DNA of 64,000 bases, taken from positions 356,085 through 420,084 of the forward strand of contig WNNJ02001911.1 in the NCBI GenBank assembly GCA_012934845.2, read 5' to 3'. Below, piece by piece: positions 10,530-21,250 of the stretch (position 1 is the first letter of the stretch; each line of letters starts with the position of its first letter). The notes beneath the pieces were generated by a model. That model was not told where the DNA came from and did no database searches. It saw only the letters and a list, made by a program, of their open reading frames with translations. Source of the DNA: Pomphorhynchus laevis (lineage: Eukaryota > Acanthocephala > Palaeacanthocephala > Echinorhynchida > Pomphorhynchidae). Both the position numbers and the translations under genes were made by a program.

Positions 10530-10925
10530 TACATGCAATTTTTTCATATTCGGTTGCCTGTGTGACATTGTGAATAAAGGCGTTTCCGACACTTTGCTTA
10601 ATTGACTGCGGCTTACGCTCTTTACCAGATCGAATTGCTGTGCGGACCATCCTTAAACACTAGGCAAAGGTTGTTGCTGAATTGTCGTTGCACTCGTTGG
10701 ATCCTTAATGGATACGGCATGTATAATAGTAGTGCACAGATGTGCAGAGTAAACAACGGAAACGCCCTTATTCACAATGTCACACAGGCAACCGAAACGA
10801 CCAGTGTGTACCTCATTCTACTGATGAGTGTTGCCAGGTACTCATCATTTCGATGCTGAAGTGGTCGTCTAGAAGTGACATGGTGATTGAAAGTCGTGAA
10901 TCGAAGTCCAGTCTATCAAGCAACA
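10530..10925 (+). mobile_element. SINE-like element, family B, with inverted partial copy
   Basis: The plus copy (about 10,755-10,915) has the permuted hammerhead-like core and a tRNA-like tail in which GAATCGAAGTCC resembles a Pol III B box. A truncated inverted copy of its 5' part lies at about 10,550-10,595. No coding capacity. Confidence 0.6.
10787..10878 (+). ncRNA. Permuted hammerhead-like RNA, copy at 10.8 kb
   Basis: Order: GGCAACC-GAA-ACGACC, then UCAUUCUA-CUGAUGA-GUGUUGCC, then GGUCGU-C-UAGAAGUGA. Stem II GGCAAC/GUUGCC, stem III ACGACC/GGUCGU and stem I UAGAA.UGA/UCA.UUCUA all pair, flush with the core at stems I and III, with one bulged U in stem II. Cleavage would follow C10869. 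Confidence 0.65.
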
Positions 10926-10932
10926 CCATTTA

Positions 10933-10933
<1 letters not shown>

Positions 10934-11026
<93 letters not shown>
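10934..11026. repeat. (TA)n microsatellite
   Basis: About 46 TA dinucleotides without interruption. Confidence 0.95.
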
Positions 11027-11027
<1 letters not shown>

Positions 11028-11028
<1 letters not shown>

Positions 11029-11137
11029 GAAATATGATTATTGGTCTCTACCTACAAAAAAAAAAACAAAAATTAATTCTTCAATTTGAAGAATTAATCT
11101 TTGTTTTTTGTTGGTAGAGACCAATAATCATATTTCG
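11028..11137. repeat. Long hairpin, MITE-like
   Basis: Arms of about 53 bp (CGAAATATGATTATTGGTCT and its inverse) separated by only a few bases. It directly follows the TA run. No terminal duplication could be verified. Confidence 0.75.
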
Positions 11138-11139
11138 TT

Positions 11140-11760
11140 TCGTATATTAACTGAAGGAATATATCCTAATGTGTGGTAAGGCTTATATACGATTTCCAAA
11201 ATTAAACAATTAATGGAGCAGAAATAAAATAATTAAAATAGTGAATAATAGATGGGATTCTTTGTTTTAATAGATGGAATCCCTTAATTATTTAAATAAG
11301 TAATACACCTGTATAGTATATACACATATGTGAACATTTAATTAACATTAAAATTGAATTAATACAAGCATTTAAGATTACATATGCAATTGTTTTATAA
11401 AAATATATTTAAAGAATATATCTTACTGTGTGGCATATTAGAGATAACTAAAGTTCATCTGTATGTTGTCACAGTAATACTTTACTCACTAAATATTCTT
11501 GTACACCCTACGCGCCAACCAGTGGTTTTTATCAATAGCACTATGAAATAACGAACTACATATAAGGCAATAAATACCAGTTTAAAATTAAGTACAACTG
11601 ATGATTTACTTAGAAGTGTTAAAACAACGTGATTCGATATCTTCTTCTGTGGGATTTGTTCCGTAGAAATTCTAAAAATAAACTTTCTAATAAAAAAAAT
11701 CAAATAGTAAGTTACGTAAAAGTTTTCATCAGTTATTCTTTGTCGGATGCATTCGTTTAT
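11140..11760. other. AT-rich, nothing certain
   Basis: Some open minus-strand sequence at 11,482-11,703 without recognisable domain. Confidence 0.3.
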
Positions 11761-11763
11761 TCC

Positions 11764-11867
11764 TTAAAGACATTTAAAATTACTGCTTTTAATGAGTAAT
11801 GATATTTTACTTCTCCATTTTTCTGCGCTAATATCTGTTATTGGATCAAACGGAGCTTTGATCAAGC
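11764..11867 (-). CDS. Possible terminal coding exon of a minus-strand gene
   Basis: A strong acceptor (TTTATTGTTTCATTTGCAG) precedes 33 codons ending in a stop. The peptide runs APFDPITDISAEKWRSKI and is not obviously repeat-derived. AATAAA lies just after the stop. No upstream exon was found on the minus strand within reach, so the gene and its phase are unconfirmed. The alternative is chance in AT-rich sequence. Confidence 0.35.
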
Positions 11868-12109
11868 CTGCAAATGAAACAATAAATAAAATCAATTTAA
11901 TTAGTTGCATAAATCGTTGTTTCGAATAATGAACTAAATATATTTAAGTCAAGTAAATGATTGGTGGTAAATTGGCGGGAAGATTACATCACATAATATA
12001 AAATAACAACTACAGCTCATTTATGCGCAAATGAGTTCATTGACATAAATAAACATATAAAGCATATTTCTTCATTAATCGTTTTATATTTTCCATTATG
12101 ATTATTTTA

Positions 12110-12430
12110 ATCGTATCAGCAGCACTGTACACTACAATCAGCGTAGGTAAACCTTATCAGCAGGAAGCCCACGCCTACATTTCGTGTAGGCGTGGGCTCA
12201 CTGCTAATGACGTTCACCCACGCTCATTGTAATGAACAGTTATGATGATAGGATTGAAAGAACCAAGCGTGAAAAATATGAAACCGACTAATGAAGAAAT
12301 GCGGCTCGTGTAAGCAATGAATATTCACAATTATATTTATATTTGTGTTTTATAGTTGGTGTGGGCGGTAATAATTATTCGCGATTCGAGCCCTCCACAC
12401 ACCAAATTTTCTAAGCTAAGGATTTTTTTA
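12110..12430 (+). mobile_element. SINE-like element, family C, with hairpin
   Basis: Contains a phrase ACTACAATCAGCGT shared with 12.92 and 13.29 kb, a perfect hairpin at 12,166-12,195 (CCCACGCCTACA, loop TTTCG, inverse) and a tRNA-like tail with CGATTCGAGCCC, close to a Pol III B box. Confidence 0.55.
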
Positions 12431-12534
12431 CAAAAAAATAACAACCGATAAATAAGAAAAACACAGCAAACAATAAGTTCAAATAAATGTTTTTCATGAT
12501 TGTCAGTTAAACTGCTAGTATCCTTTGTATATCA

Positions 12535-12770
12535 CGGCCTCAGGTCCAGAGGGATCTGAGCCCCCGGCCGCACAAGCGCCCCGCTCTCTGACTGAACCAT
12601 TCGGGGTCTCTCAAACCCCATAGAGTCTAGTCAAGGCGGACCATGGTTGGTAATCTCGAAATGAGAAGCTTAAGAAACCTTAGTATTTGCTCTGGGGGAC
12701 GTTCTCTTGAGAAGAAGACTAATCCTGAGATAGCCCAAGTACCCCAATGGCGCACTTGGGTAAATTTTCT
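12535..12770 (-). mobile_element. LINE 3' end of the 1-960 family
   Basis: The minus strand matches the end of the LINE at 655-895: the segment AAGAAACCTTAGTATTTGCT of the plus text is the counterpart of AGCAAAGGCTAAGGTTTCTT near 735. Internal deletions; no 5' part. Confidence 0.7.
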
Positions 12771-12779
12771 TATTATTCT

Positions 12780-13620
12780 TCGTTTATATACGAATTGTAT
12801 AGTGGACAGTAAACCGAAAGCTTTTTTTACTACTGTGAATATTTTTTGCTTACACGAGCCGTATTACTTCATTATTCGGTTTCATTTTATCCTCGTTTGG
12901 TTATATTTTGATCCTAACAGCATCATTGTACACTACAATCAGCGTGCGCGAATATTATCAGCAGTGAGCACACGCCTACATTTTGTGTTTCGGCCCTGTT
13001 ACTGTTTCTGCTGAATTCTTTGTCACCGAAGTTCTGGTTTATATTTGGCTTATATGCTCAAGTACACAATTTATGTGTTCTATAGTTGGTGTAGGCCGTA
13101 ACTTTTATTTGCAATTCAAACCCACCACACACCGAATTATTTATTTTTTTGTTCCTATACGAATTGTTTACCGGACAGTAACCCGTAAGCTGTCTTTTTT
13201 ACTATTGTGAAGATTCATTGCTTACACAAAACAAATTACTTCATTAGTCGGTTTCATATTATCTTCGTGTGGTTCTTTCAATTCTATCAGCATAATTGTA
13301 CACTATAATCAGCGTGGGTGTACATCATCAGCAGTGAGCCCACGCCTACATTTTGTGTGTCGGTTCTGTTACTCTTCCTGCTGAATTCCTTGTCGTCGCA
13401 TTTTTTGTTTTTATTTAGATTAAATACCAAATTACGCAATTTGTGTTCAATAGTTGGTGTGAGCAGTAACTATTATTGGCAATTCGAATCCACCACACAC
13501 CGAATTTTTTTTATTCGTTCCTACACGAATAGTTCACCGGACAATAAGCCGTAATCTGTCTTTTGTCTATTGTGGAGATTCATTGAATACACGAGCCGTA
13601 TTACTTCATTGGTCGGTTTC
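12780..13620 (+). repeat. Family C tandem copies, period about 368 bp
   Basis: Two further copies of the family C element follow in tandem (landmarks at about 12,924 and 13,292), each with GCCTACATTTTGTG, a TAGTTGGTGT phrase and a B-box-like CAATTCRAAYCC. Confidence 0.6.
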
Positions 13621-13859
13621 AACGTATATAAAGTACATATTTAAAATGTACTTTGTACATTTATATCGGATACAAAGTACATATTTTAAATCAACTTCAA
13701 AGAAAATAATATCTAGTTTTGAAATATAAAAAAAATAGATCTTTTCTTTAAGGTACACAAAGAAAAAAGGCCATACATCGATAAAACTATAGTATCGTGA
13801 ATGGAACACTAATTGAACCTTTATCACGCTACGTTCATCAACAATTGTTAACTTTATCA

Positions 13860-14400
13860 GAAGTTTTTAAAAAGCATTACAGATTTTGGTCCGTTTTCCT
13901 GTTCGTGTTGTTAAATACAAGTTGACACGTAATTCTTTTAGAGTATTTTTCCAGATTAATGTAACGTCACCAGCTGTTGTATTCTTTTAGCCACTATATG
14001 TGAAGTGATGAATTTTAGCATCAGTGCTAGAGTTTTTGCTCGTCTTGATGTTACAGCTGAACACAACTATGTTTGCTTGTTCAGCAACCTTAGTAAATTG
14101 ATGAAATAAGGAGTGATAGCAAACGTGCTATCTTGTGAAGCCACTCTTATGTCAGAGTGGTTACTAATCCTCCAAGAATAGTACTGGTAACCGACGGAGG
14201 AGCGTGCGCTTTGCGATTTCCCTTCAGAGGTTTACTAAGGACCAAATACTGTCGAAGTTGTGTAGCTACAGGGTCCCACTGATGAGAATACCATGTTGCG
14301 ATGAGTAGACAGGTTGAAACGCCCAATTAGGGGCTAGCCGTTTTGTAGGCGCATTCCGGGTTAAGCTTTCCGAATAAGTTTAAAAAAAGCATTACAGGCT
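13860..14400 (+). repeat. Dispersed repeat, family R
   Basis: A mixed-composition block with landmarks AGCAACCTTAGTAA, GTTTACTRAGGA, GAAGTTGTGTAGCTACAGG and CATTCCGGGTTAAGCTTTCC. The same order recurs at 53.6-54.3 kb. No ORF. It contains CTGATGAGA but no matching GAA strand that completes a hammerhead. Confidence 0.6.
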
Positions 14401-14904
14401 TTAGTCCTATTTCCTGTTCGTGCTGTAAATAAAAGTTGAAACAAAATTCTTTCAGATTAATTTTTCCAAATTGTCAAATTTGTTAGATACTGTAGATTCC
14501 TTTATTAAAAACAGTATTAATCTTGTAATTGATATTATTAAAGATAAATACAAATGGCCAAAGATTACAATTCCAAACATGATATGTTACCAATTTGTAT
14601 ACAAACATACCTATAAAACAGTTTATATGCAATAAAAAGAGCTATGATTAAAGCTAAATTGAATACTGATAAATTGCAATTACAGTTTAATAGCAATTGT
14701 TACAAACCTCTCATTGAAAACGGATAATAATTTAAAACGAAATTCTTAGTATTCGACGAGCATGAACACTAAAGTCTGATTTTGAAATTCGTGTAAAAAT
14801 TGCAATTAACATACTTATGAAAATAAGCTAATCTGCGATTTTATAACGGTACTCCGTATTGTAGCACAGCGGGTCAGTTATTTCAGCGCTTGTCCGTCGC
14901 ACTG

Positions 14905-16632
14905 ATGAGAGGAAATGCTAAAGCGATCCTCAAAAGTCTTGACGAGATGGGCCAACCCTTACTAGAGAAAAGTCTTGGATTTTGTGACGACCCATCTCCG
15001 CGACTCTTTTCTTTGAGCAACCTTGCACAGCCCGAGGCCCAGTCAGTTGAGATAGTTCATGACTCCAATATTCGGTCAGCTTCCGTCGTCAAAGGCGACC
15101 ATTCTGAGGTTGACATGCCTGTCCTGCAACTCATGTCTCCACGACGACCTTCGGCATATCACTCAACATCTAAACAATCAAATAATGCTTCTTTGTCACT
15201 TCAGCAATCACCAACAATTAAGGAGGGGTTGATATCGCTTCAACCGAATATTGATCAACATACCTATGGAACTGCAACATTATCCAGATTAACACTTGCA
15301 CCATTTTTGAACCTTCCATTTGGAAATTCAAATTGTACTGAAATACAACAAAATATTTTTGGCACTATTCAGACAAATCCACATGCAGTTCAAAACCTTC
15401 TAAGTAATAATTTGGCTCAAAGACTTATGAGTAATCCTGCATTGCTTAGTTCAATTAAGCTTAACAATCCACAAATGCAAAGAGTGAGGGAGCAGAACCA
15501 CGAGGTTTCACAATTCGTTAACAATCCGGATTTAATGTGTCAAACAATGGAAATGATTCGTATTCCTACAACTATACAGGAAATTACGAGAAACCATGAC
15601 AGAGCCCTGATTAACCTTGAGAGATTACCGAGCGGATATAAAGTTCGACAGAGAATTTATCGCGATTTTCAAGAACCAATGCTTAATGTGGCACATGAGC
15701 AGTTTGGCGATAACCCTCTGAATACTTATTCTAGTTCATCTGGTACAGCTAACACTAGTCAAGTAGGAACTGAAAATACAAACCTCCTGCCAAACCCGGT
15801 GGCATCTCAGAATACTACATTTCAAATCGATTCGTCTAGTTCATATGTATCTAATTCAAACCGTTTAGAGTCGCCTTTGCAATCTACGTCAAGCGAAAAC
15901 ACTAATCGGTATTCTACGATGAACCCTCAACAATTATTAGTAGTCGATGCTGAAAATCCTCTCATGTTATTCGACATGTTGCGGGCATCCAGTTTTAACC
16001 CAAATATGAATAATTCTCTTTGCGATCCTGGTATTCTACTTAATCTGCTTAAGATTCTTCTTAATCTGCTGCGTACATATGAATTTATACAGGACGAAGG
16101 ACAAAGAGAACAAGTACATCGTGTAATTCATGAGTTTATGAGTCAGTGGCCAATACCTGAAATTTGTGCTCTATGCACAAATACTCGAGCATTGAGGACG
16201 ATTGTACAAATTCTAAAGAATCTAATTCGTCTTAGGGACACATCCCCACAAGTATATTCACAGTTGATATCTTCAAATATAAGCGGTCTAGTCGATAATC
16301 AAATGAATAGTCAACCTACTTCATCTGATGTGGATTCTTTTCGATCACCAAGCAATAGACAAACAGCTTATGCAACAACAGTATTTCAAAATTTACAATA
16401 CTCAAATCAAGATTATACTGCTTCGTTGTTTCAACCATTAGATCGTCTTCATCTCCAGCAACATCAGCCGACAAATCAACAACCAAACCAAACTCAAGAA
16501 CATCTTTATGCATCCGAACTTGTACAAATGCAGACATTGGGATTCCATAGCCGTGATACTAATCTGGAAGAGCTTGCTGCATCTATGGGGGACGCAAAAA
16601 TGGCTGTGGAACGTAATGAAGATTTTGATTGA
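14905..16632 (+). CDS. Ubiquilin-like protein without UBL domain, single exon
   Basis: 575 codons from the first in-frame ATG. Around residues 185-270 lies a clear ubiquilin central region: NNPDLMCQTMEMIR, then EITRNHDRALINLE, YKVRQRIYRDFQEPMLN and EQFGDNPL, the Sti1-type block with its HDRAL.NLE and QEPMLN signatures. The middle is Ser/Asn/Gln-rich low complexity. A second helical region has a small internal duplication (LLNLLKI, LLNLLRT). The C terminus (about 535-570) is UBA-like: MQTLGFHSRDTNLEELAAS. Ubiquilins carry ubiquitinated or membrane clients to the proteasome through an N-terminal UBL, which is not visible here. The frame stays open upstream to 14,827 and an acceptor-like TTATTTCAG precedes the ATG, so a 5' exon with the UBL may exist elsewhere. 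Otherwise this is a divergent, possibly retroposed paralogue. Confidence 0.8.
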   Translation: MRGNAKAILKSLDEMGQPLLEKSLGFCDDPSPRLFSLSNLAQPEAQSVEIVHDSNIRSASVVKGDHSEVDMPVLQLMSPRRPSAYHSTSKQSNNASLSLQQSPTIKEGLISLQPNIDQHTYGTATLSRLTLAPFLNLPFGNSNCTEIQQNIFGTIQTNPHAVQNLLSNNLAQRLMSNPALLSSIKLNNPQMQRVREQNHEVSQFVNNPDLMCQTMEMIRIPTTIQEITRNHDRALINLERLPSGYKVRQRIYRDFQEPMLNVAHEQFGDNPLNTYSSSSGTANTSQVGTENTNLLPNPVASQNTTFQIDSSSSYVSNSNRLESPLQSTSSENTNRYSTMNPQQLLVVDAENPLMLFDMLRASSFNPNMNNSLCDPGILLNLLKILLNLLRTYEFIQDEGQREQVHRVIHEFMSQWPIPEICALCTNTRALRTIVQILKNLIRLRDTSPQVYSQLISSNISGLVDNQMNSQPTSSDVDSFRSPSNRQTAYATTVFQNLQYSNQDYTASLFQPLDRLHLQQHQPTNQQPNQTQEHLYASELVQMQTLGFHSRDTNLEELAASMGDAKMAVERNEDFD

Positions 16633-16639
16633 TTTTATA

Positions 16640-17640
16640 TTGTCAGTCAGGTCAAAGGTTTTCAAAACATTTGATAGCTCGCAGAAGTTAAATAATACTA
16701 CTATGATATTAAATAACCATTCTTATTGGGCAATGGAAAAATAAGAATATGCTATAATTAAAAAAGAAAATGATAAGTTATTTACCCCAACAATTACAAT
16801 CAAAATGTACTATTTAAAAACATTTGTGAGACGTTGCAAGTTTTAGCAAGGCGCAACAATTTGATGTGTAATCACTTAAAGAACCAAATCAATTCAGAAG
16901 AAGCAGTTCATATTGATTGGAACATGGCGCTGAGTGTTTAGAATACGCAATATATCGTAGAACGATCAATACAACTCCAAATATAATAAAACAAGAAAAC
17001 TTATTGATATATTTAATACAGAGCATTACGTGAATTAAAATTAGAACAATACTATTAAATAAATTCAGGATGGGACTCTCACAAAAGTAAACATTTCAAT
17101 ATGTTTTTGAGTTTTAACATGAAGTCAGAAACAAGCAGCAAACAACTTTATATAGAAAGTATCACTATATGGGTGATCACAATGCTGTCGGCTCGTTTTA
17201 TTCTTTATAAAAGATGTAGAAAGTATCAATAGTTGATTGATCCTGACAGGATATAAAGAATAGCAATGTATAAGACATAAGCGAAAGCATGTTCTAAATC
17301 ATCCGCAGTTTAGAAAATTCTAGAAACTGTAGTTTAATTTTCTGCGCTACTTGAATAGCAAAAGACTGGTTATCTTTGCTAGTTGAATAGATATAGTAAA
17401 TTGAGCTATGGCGGGCAGATGTTATAGCAAATGGGAATCTGCTGTATATATGTAATAGATTTCAGTCGCTTGACGTCTGACATTCACTGATGAGATCCAA
17501 TAAAATCGAAATCGGTTTGGAAGATGACCGACAGCTCTAGAATATATTGCAACATCAGGTTCTGTGCATTGCTATTCTCCTATTTAGTAGCACTGTTTCG
17601 AATGAATAGTTTATCTTAAATATATTAAAATTGCAGGTTT
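16640..17640. other. Intergenic, no gene seen
   Basis: AT-rich, no exon supported. A CTGATGAGATCC phrase near 17,490 was examined as a hammerhead and rejected. Confidence 0.4.
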
Positions 17641-17649
17641 CCTGCACTA

Positions 17650-17790
17650 TATATATAGTTATCACAAAAGCAGTCGAAATGTACCATAATCACTTCATCC
17701 GACTGACGATGACTGCTGGGTTGTTAGGAACGTCTCGGAGTGATACATTAGACTGATGGAGCTAATGATCGAAGTCCAGTTATTTAGCAG
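17650..17790 (+). mobile_element. SINE-like element, family B
   Basis: Diverged copy, starting near TATCACAAAAGCAGTC and ending in a tRNA-like tail with ATGATCGAAGTCCAG. Carries the permuted hammerhead-like core. Confidence 0.6.
17669..17743 (+). ncRNA. Permuted hammerhead-like RNA, copy at 17.7 kb
   Basis: AGCAGUC-GAA-AUGU, UCAUCCGA-CUGACGA-UGACUGCU, ACGU-C-UCGGAGUGA. Stem II AGCAGUC/GACUGCU is perfect over 7 bp; stem I UCGGA.UGA/UCA.UCCGA is perfect apart from the bulged G; stem III AUGU/ACGU pairs with one wobble. Cleavage would follow C17734. Confidence 0.65.
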
Positions 17791-18049
17791 CAAATATGGA
17801 TTAAAAATCAATCGTAGCCAGTTTTGGCTCCTGAACGACAGTCTCAAGCGATTTTTCGCACTAACAATTTAGATAAAATAACGCATTACTTTTGGAATCC
17901 TGTAAGAAATTCAGTGCCCTCGTAACCAACGGACATGCATTTGTGCCTTATATAAAGAATAACTAGAAGGTCAACTCACGCAGCAAGCAAGTAAACACGC
18001 TTTATGCACCTGAATTTCATTTAACATCGTGAGAAATTGCTTGTCTTTA

Positions 18050-18285
18050 TAGCTATCACAAAAACAGTCGAATTCTAATTCCATACACCCTGACTACTAA
18101 CAGCACCATTGCCACAGATGTTTTCATTTCGCCCGTTTTCTGCCACATTGGTAGCCCGTATTACACAGAATTCTGACTACCATCTCTTCTCCTTTACAAA
18201 ATTTGAATCATTTGAGATTCGAGCTGTATCTCTATGTACTTGACTTACGCTCTTGACTGTTAGGCTATGAATCCAAGTTATCATC
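18050..18285 (-). mobile_element. SINE-like element, family A, diverged copy
   Basis: The reverse complement follows the 443-bp unit at 61.6-63.4 kb over about 210 bp: TAGCCTAACAGTCAAGAGC (A-box-like), CAGCTCGAATCTC (B-box-like), CGGGCGAAATGAAAAC and TTAGTAGTCAGGGTGTATGG. The CTGACGAG core is not conserved here. Confidence 0.75.
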
Positions 18286-18699
18286 TTACTTAAGCTTTTT
18301 CTTTTCATTTATATATTGTATCTTGATTAAGATTCGGGTTTTTGTTAGTTTGCAGATGTCCTTGTAACACAGTTTCTGTTTTTTACCTATCAGTGAGATC
18401 ATCAGCGTGCTATTACTGTGTACTTTATACTCGTATCATCTTTTGCATGTATGTTACACACATTAGTCACAATGATATTTGTGTTGTAATGCTTTTTCAA
18501 TTTTCATATATTATATTATCTTTGGATTTGAGCTGACTTTTATCTGCACGCCGTTTTGTTAGTCGTTCATTGAGTGATCTTATAGAGCTTGACTTTCTGT
18601 ATTCGCTAGTTATTAATATATTATTCCGATAACTGACCATTACATAAAAATTACTGCTTTGTCATAGTTGTTTGTAAAATCCAAACAAAGAGATAAATA

Positions 18700-19260
18700 T
18701 GCTTAAATCTTCAAGTGTTAAATCCCCAGAAACTATTAAATCGAATGATAAAGCATATCACGTCAGGAAGGTTTAAAGCTGAAGTAGTCTCACATTTTCA
18801 ATACGCAGCATAATGCAACGATCACGGAATGGTTCCGAATAGATTAATTCTTAGAAAGCAATTTAGTGTCAATTTACGTCGTGCTGAACCAAAAGTAAGA
18901 GATCAAATTGTATGCAGATGGAATGAAACACTTATAAAAGCACGTCGAGTCTTTGTAAAATTCTAGCCACATTTTACGGACATGTGTCTAACACAATTTC
19001 CTCTCAAACAGATATGTTAGTTTATGAACAAGCAATAATAAGTAAAGCAAAGAAAGCGAGTAAACTTGCTAAACATTTTATAAAGTATATTAAAGTTAAC
19101 CATCTTAATAATTAGTTGTATTAAATATATGCATCATCAAGGTAGTTAAAAGTATTACATCTTAATGGTTAATATTTTTTAAATTTATATAATATAATTT
19201 ATTTTTTAAAAAATATAATTATATTAAATGCGTAGACGCAGTTAGCTGATTTGATTAATA
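18700..19260 (+). mobile_element. Probable PLE-associated coding remnant with terminal end
   Basis: Basic coding-like stretches in changing frames (RLILRKQFSVNLRRAE, KAKKASKLAKHFIKYIK) are followed by AT-rich sequence and the PLE end phrase in reverse complement (GACGCAGTTAGCTGATTT near 19,230). Assignment to the PLE is by position only. Confidence 0.35.
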
Positions 19261-19319
19261 CATGTCAAATACATGATAATGACGTATTTACTCTAATAAA
19301 ATTTGCTTATCTAGTATCT

Positions 19320-19660
19320 TATTCTAGTACTCGCAGGTGCAAAGACGTAGTCTCGGGCATCATCCGATTCTTTTTAAGATTAAAAGATCAGCTGCTCATT
19401 TCCAACCTCGTTCTAAACTCCTCCAAATTGCAGGTGGTGGCCTTTCATGGCACCCCTGCGACAAAGCAAAAACTTAAGAGATTAGCACTATATGCGCTCT
19501 CCTCCATTTTGACTAATCAACCACTCCCTGTCTTCACGAGTTGAGTAAAATACCAGGGGTATTTTTTTGAGTAAAATACCTGGGTCGGCGAAAGCTGACC
19601 TGGATAGACTTAAACGTATCCTGAAGAGAGCTAGGTGGGCCCTGATACGGGACCAGCTTT
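19320..19660 (+). mobile_element. LINE reverse transcriptase fragment (family of 1-960)
   Basis: Encodes RRCKDVVSGIIRFFLRLK and matches 330-640 of the first LINE closely, including the LDRLKRILKRARWAL segment. Truncated at both ends; an insertion between PLE sequences is likely. Confidence 0.8.
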
Positions 19661-19689
19661 TGATTTATTTAATTTAAATAAATTAAATT

Positions 19690-20375
19690 CCTAAACATAA
19701 ATTTCCACAAATAAAAGCTTTGGCAGAATATCAAATAGTCTATCGTGAAAAATCGCACAATAGTCACCTTCTTAGAATACAAACCGTTGAAGTAAATAAT
19801 AAAACTCCAAGAATTTAGTTTAATTGAGGTGATCATTTATTAATAAACGAAACATAGATACAGTAGAACTTAAGTTCTACAAATACAAATAGACATTTTC
19901 ATAGATATAATTCCTTATCACTCAATGAATTAATTACTCGGGAAATTAAGCAGGCGGATATAATATATTATATTAATAAATGTCAATAAATATATTATAT
20001 CATAATCATATAATGATTTTTAAACGTTATTTATTATATATTACATTGACATAGGTCCCCTCAAATGGGCCTTAATTAGAACTTTAAATAATATTTTTAA
20101 AATTTTATATATTATTCAAAAATTATATAACAAGTGTGCTGTTCAATATCTCGGCTACTTGTTCGATGATTTATCAGATTGGCTGAACACATTCTTGCCA
20201 ATAGGATACTTATTTTTGCACGTAGCCATGTAATAGATTATACATAGTCCCACTTTCGCTTATAATATATTATAATTATAACATATTATAATATTTATTA
20301 TAATATATTATATTAATAAATGTCAATAAATAAATTATATCATAGTAATATAATATAAAATATTTTATGTATAAT
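19690..20375. other. AT-rich stretch, nothing recognised
   Basis: No exon or known repeat; several TAATATATTATA palindromes. Confidence 0.35.
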
Positions 20376-20376
20376 A

Positions 20377-21250
20377 TTAAATCAGCTAACTGAGTATACG
20401 TATTTAATATAATTATAAAATAAACAAAACATAATAATGCTAAATCAAAATTTAATAATTAAATATTAAAATTAATAATTGTTTTTAGATTTTCTATAAT
20501 TTAAATCAAGTTAAAAATAAATAAAAAATAAATAAAAATAAAAGTCATTTAAACAAAGATATATAATAGCAAATCAAATCAAATCAGCTAAATGAGTCTA
20601 CGTATTTAATATAATTATAAAATAAACAAAATATAATAATGCTAAATCAAAATTTTATAATTAAATATTAAAATTAATAATTGTTTTTAGATTTTATATA
20701 ATTTAAATCAAACTAAAAAAATAAAAATAAAAAATAAAATTTAAAATATACGTCATTTTTATGAATTGACTAATAGATAACAAACTACGTATCAGAATAA
20801 GGATTAGAGGTCATCAGGAAGAACTGCTATGCTATCAGGTTTCGGTCCCTAACTCCTCTACCCAACATAGAAGCGAGCCTAAATACATGCTAATGATGTA
20901 TTTCCTCTGTTAAAACTATCTAGTATCTTATTCTAATACAAAGTATATTATTTATTATCCATCCATAAAAATTTGCCACTTAAGAGTTTAAATTTATTCT
21001 TTATATTATTGTGTTGATTTATATATTTTACTATTTTCTGCTTGATGTTATTTTTATAGTAACCTAGTTTAAAATATGTATCTATTAAATTATTTAAATG
21101 ATTTTGAAGAAAGCCAATATCATTACATATTGTTGTAATTCTTAAAATTTCATTATTTAATGTATTATATTTTATATTATATAGTATGCATGGATGCTCA
21201 TGCAAACACATGTTTCTTGTAAATATACTGTTAAATATAGCAGTATAATA
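20377..21250 (-). mobile_element. PLE 3' part with duplicated terminal segment
   Basis: On the minus strand: end of the reverse-transcriptase ORF (21,211-20,948, FLQNHLNNLIDTYFKLGYY), the conserved RNA block (20,804-20,873), then two tandem copies of the terminal segment (20,577-20,720 and 20,382-20,530) that start with the TCAGCTAA.TGAGT.TACGTA phrase. Terminal duplication is typical of PLEs. Confidence 0.8.
20804..20873 (-). other. PLE 3' RNA block, fourth copy
   Basis: As at 8292-8361; UUAGGGACC before GAA and a G-U wobble in the GAGGA/UCUUC helix. Confidence 0.4.

Noticed and set aside
10887-11117. Open frames made of repeated Tyr-Ile (also at 60,716, 61,359 and 63,427)
   Set aside because: They are translations of TA microsatellites.
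12350-12420. Functional tRNA gene around the B-box-like CGATTCGAGCCC
   Set aside because: No cloverleaf with proper anticodon arm or acceptor stem; it belongs to a repeated SINE-like family.
14180-14340. CTGATGAGA...TTGAAACGCCC in family R as a hammerhead
   Set aside because: No stem II next to GAA, no consistent cleavage strand, and the GAA part is not kept in the 53.9-kb copy.
17480-17530. CTGATGAGATCC...AATCGAAATCGG as a hammerhead
   Set aside because: Core and a 3-bp stem II (GAU/AUC) fit, but stem III fails at the base next to the core and no stem I or GUH strand could be found in either arrangement.
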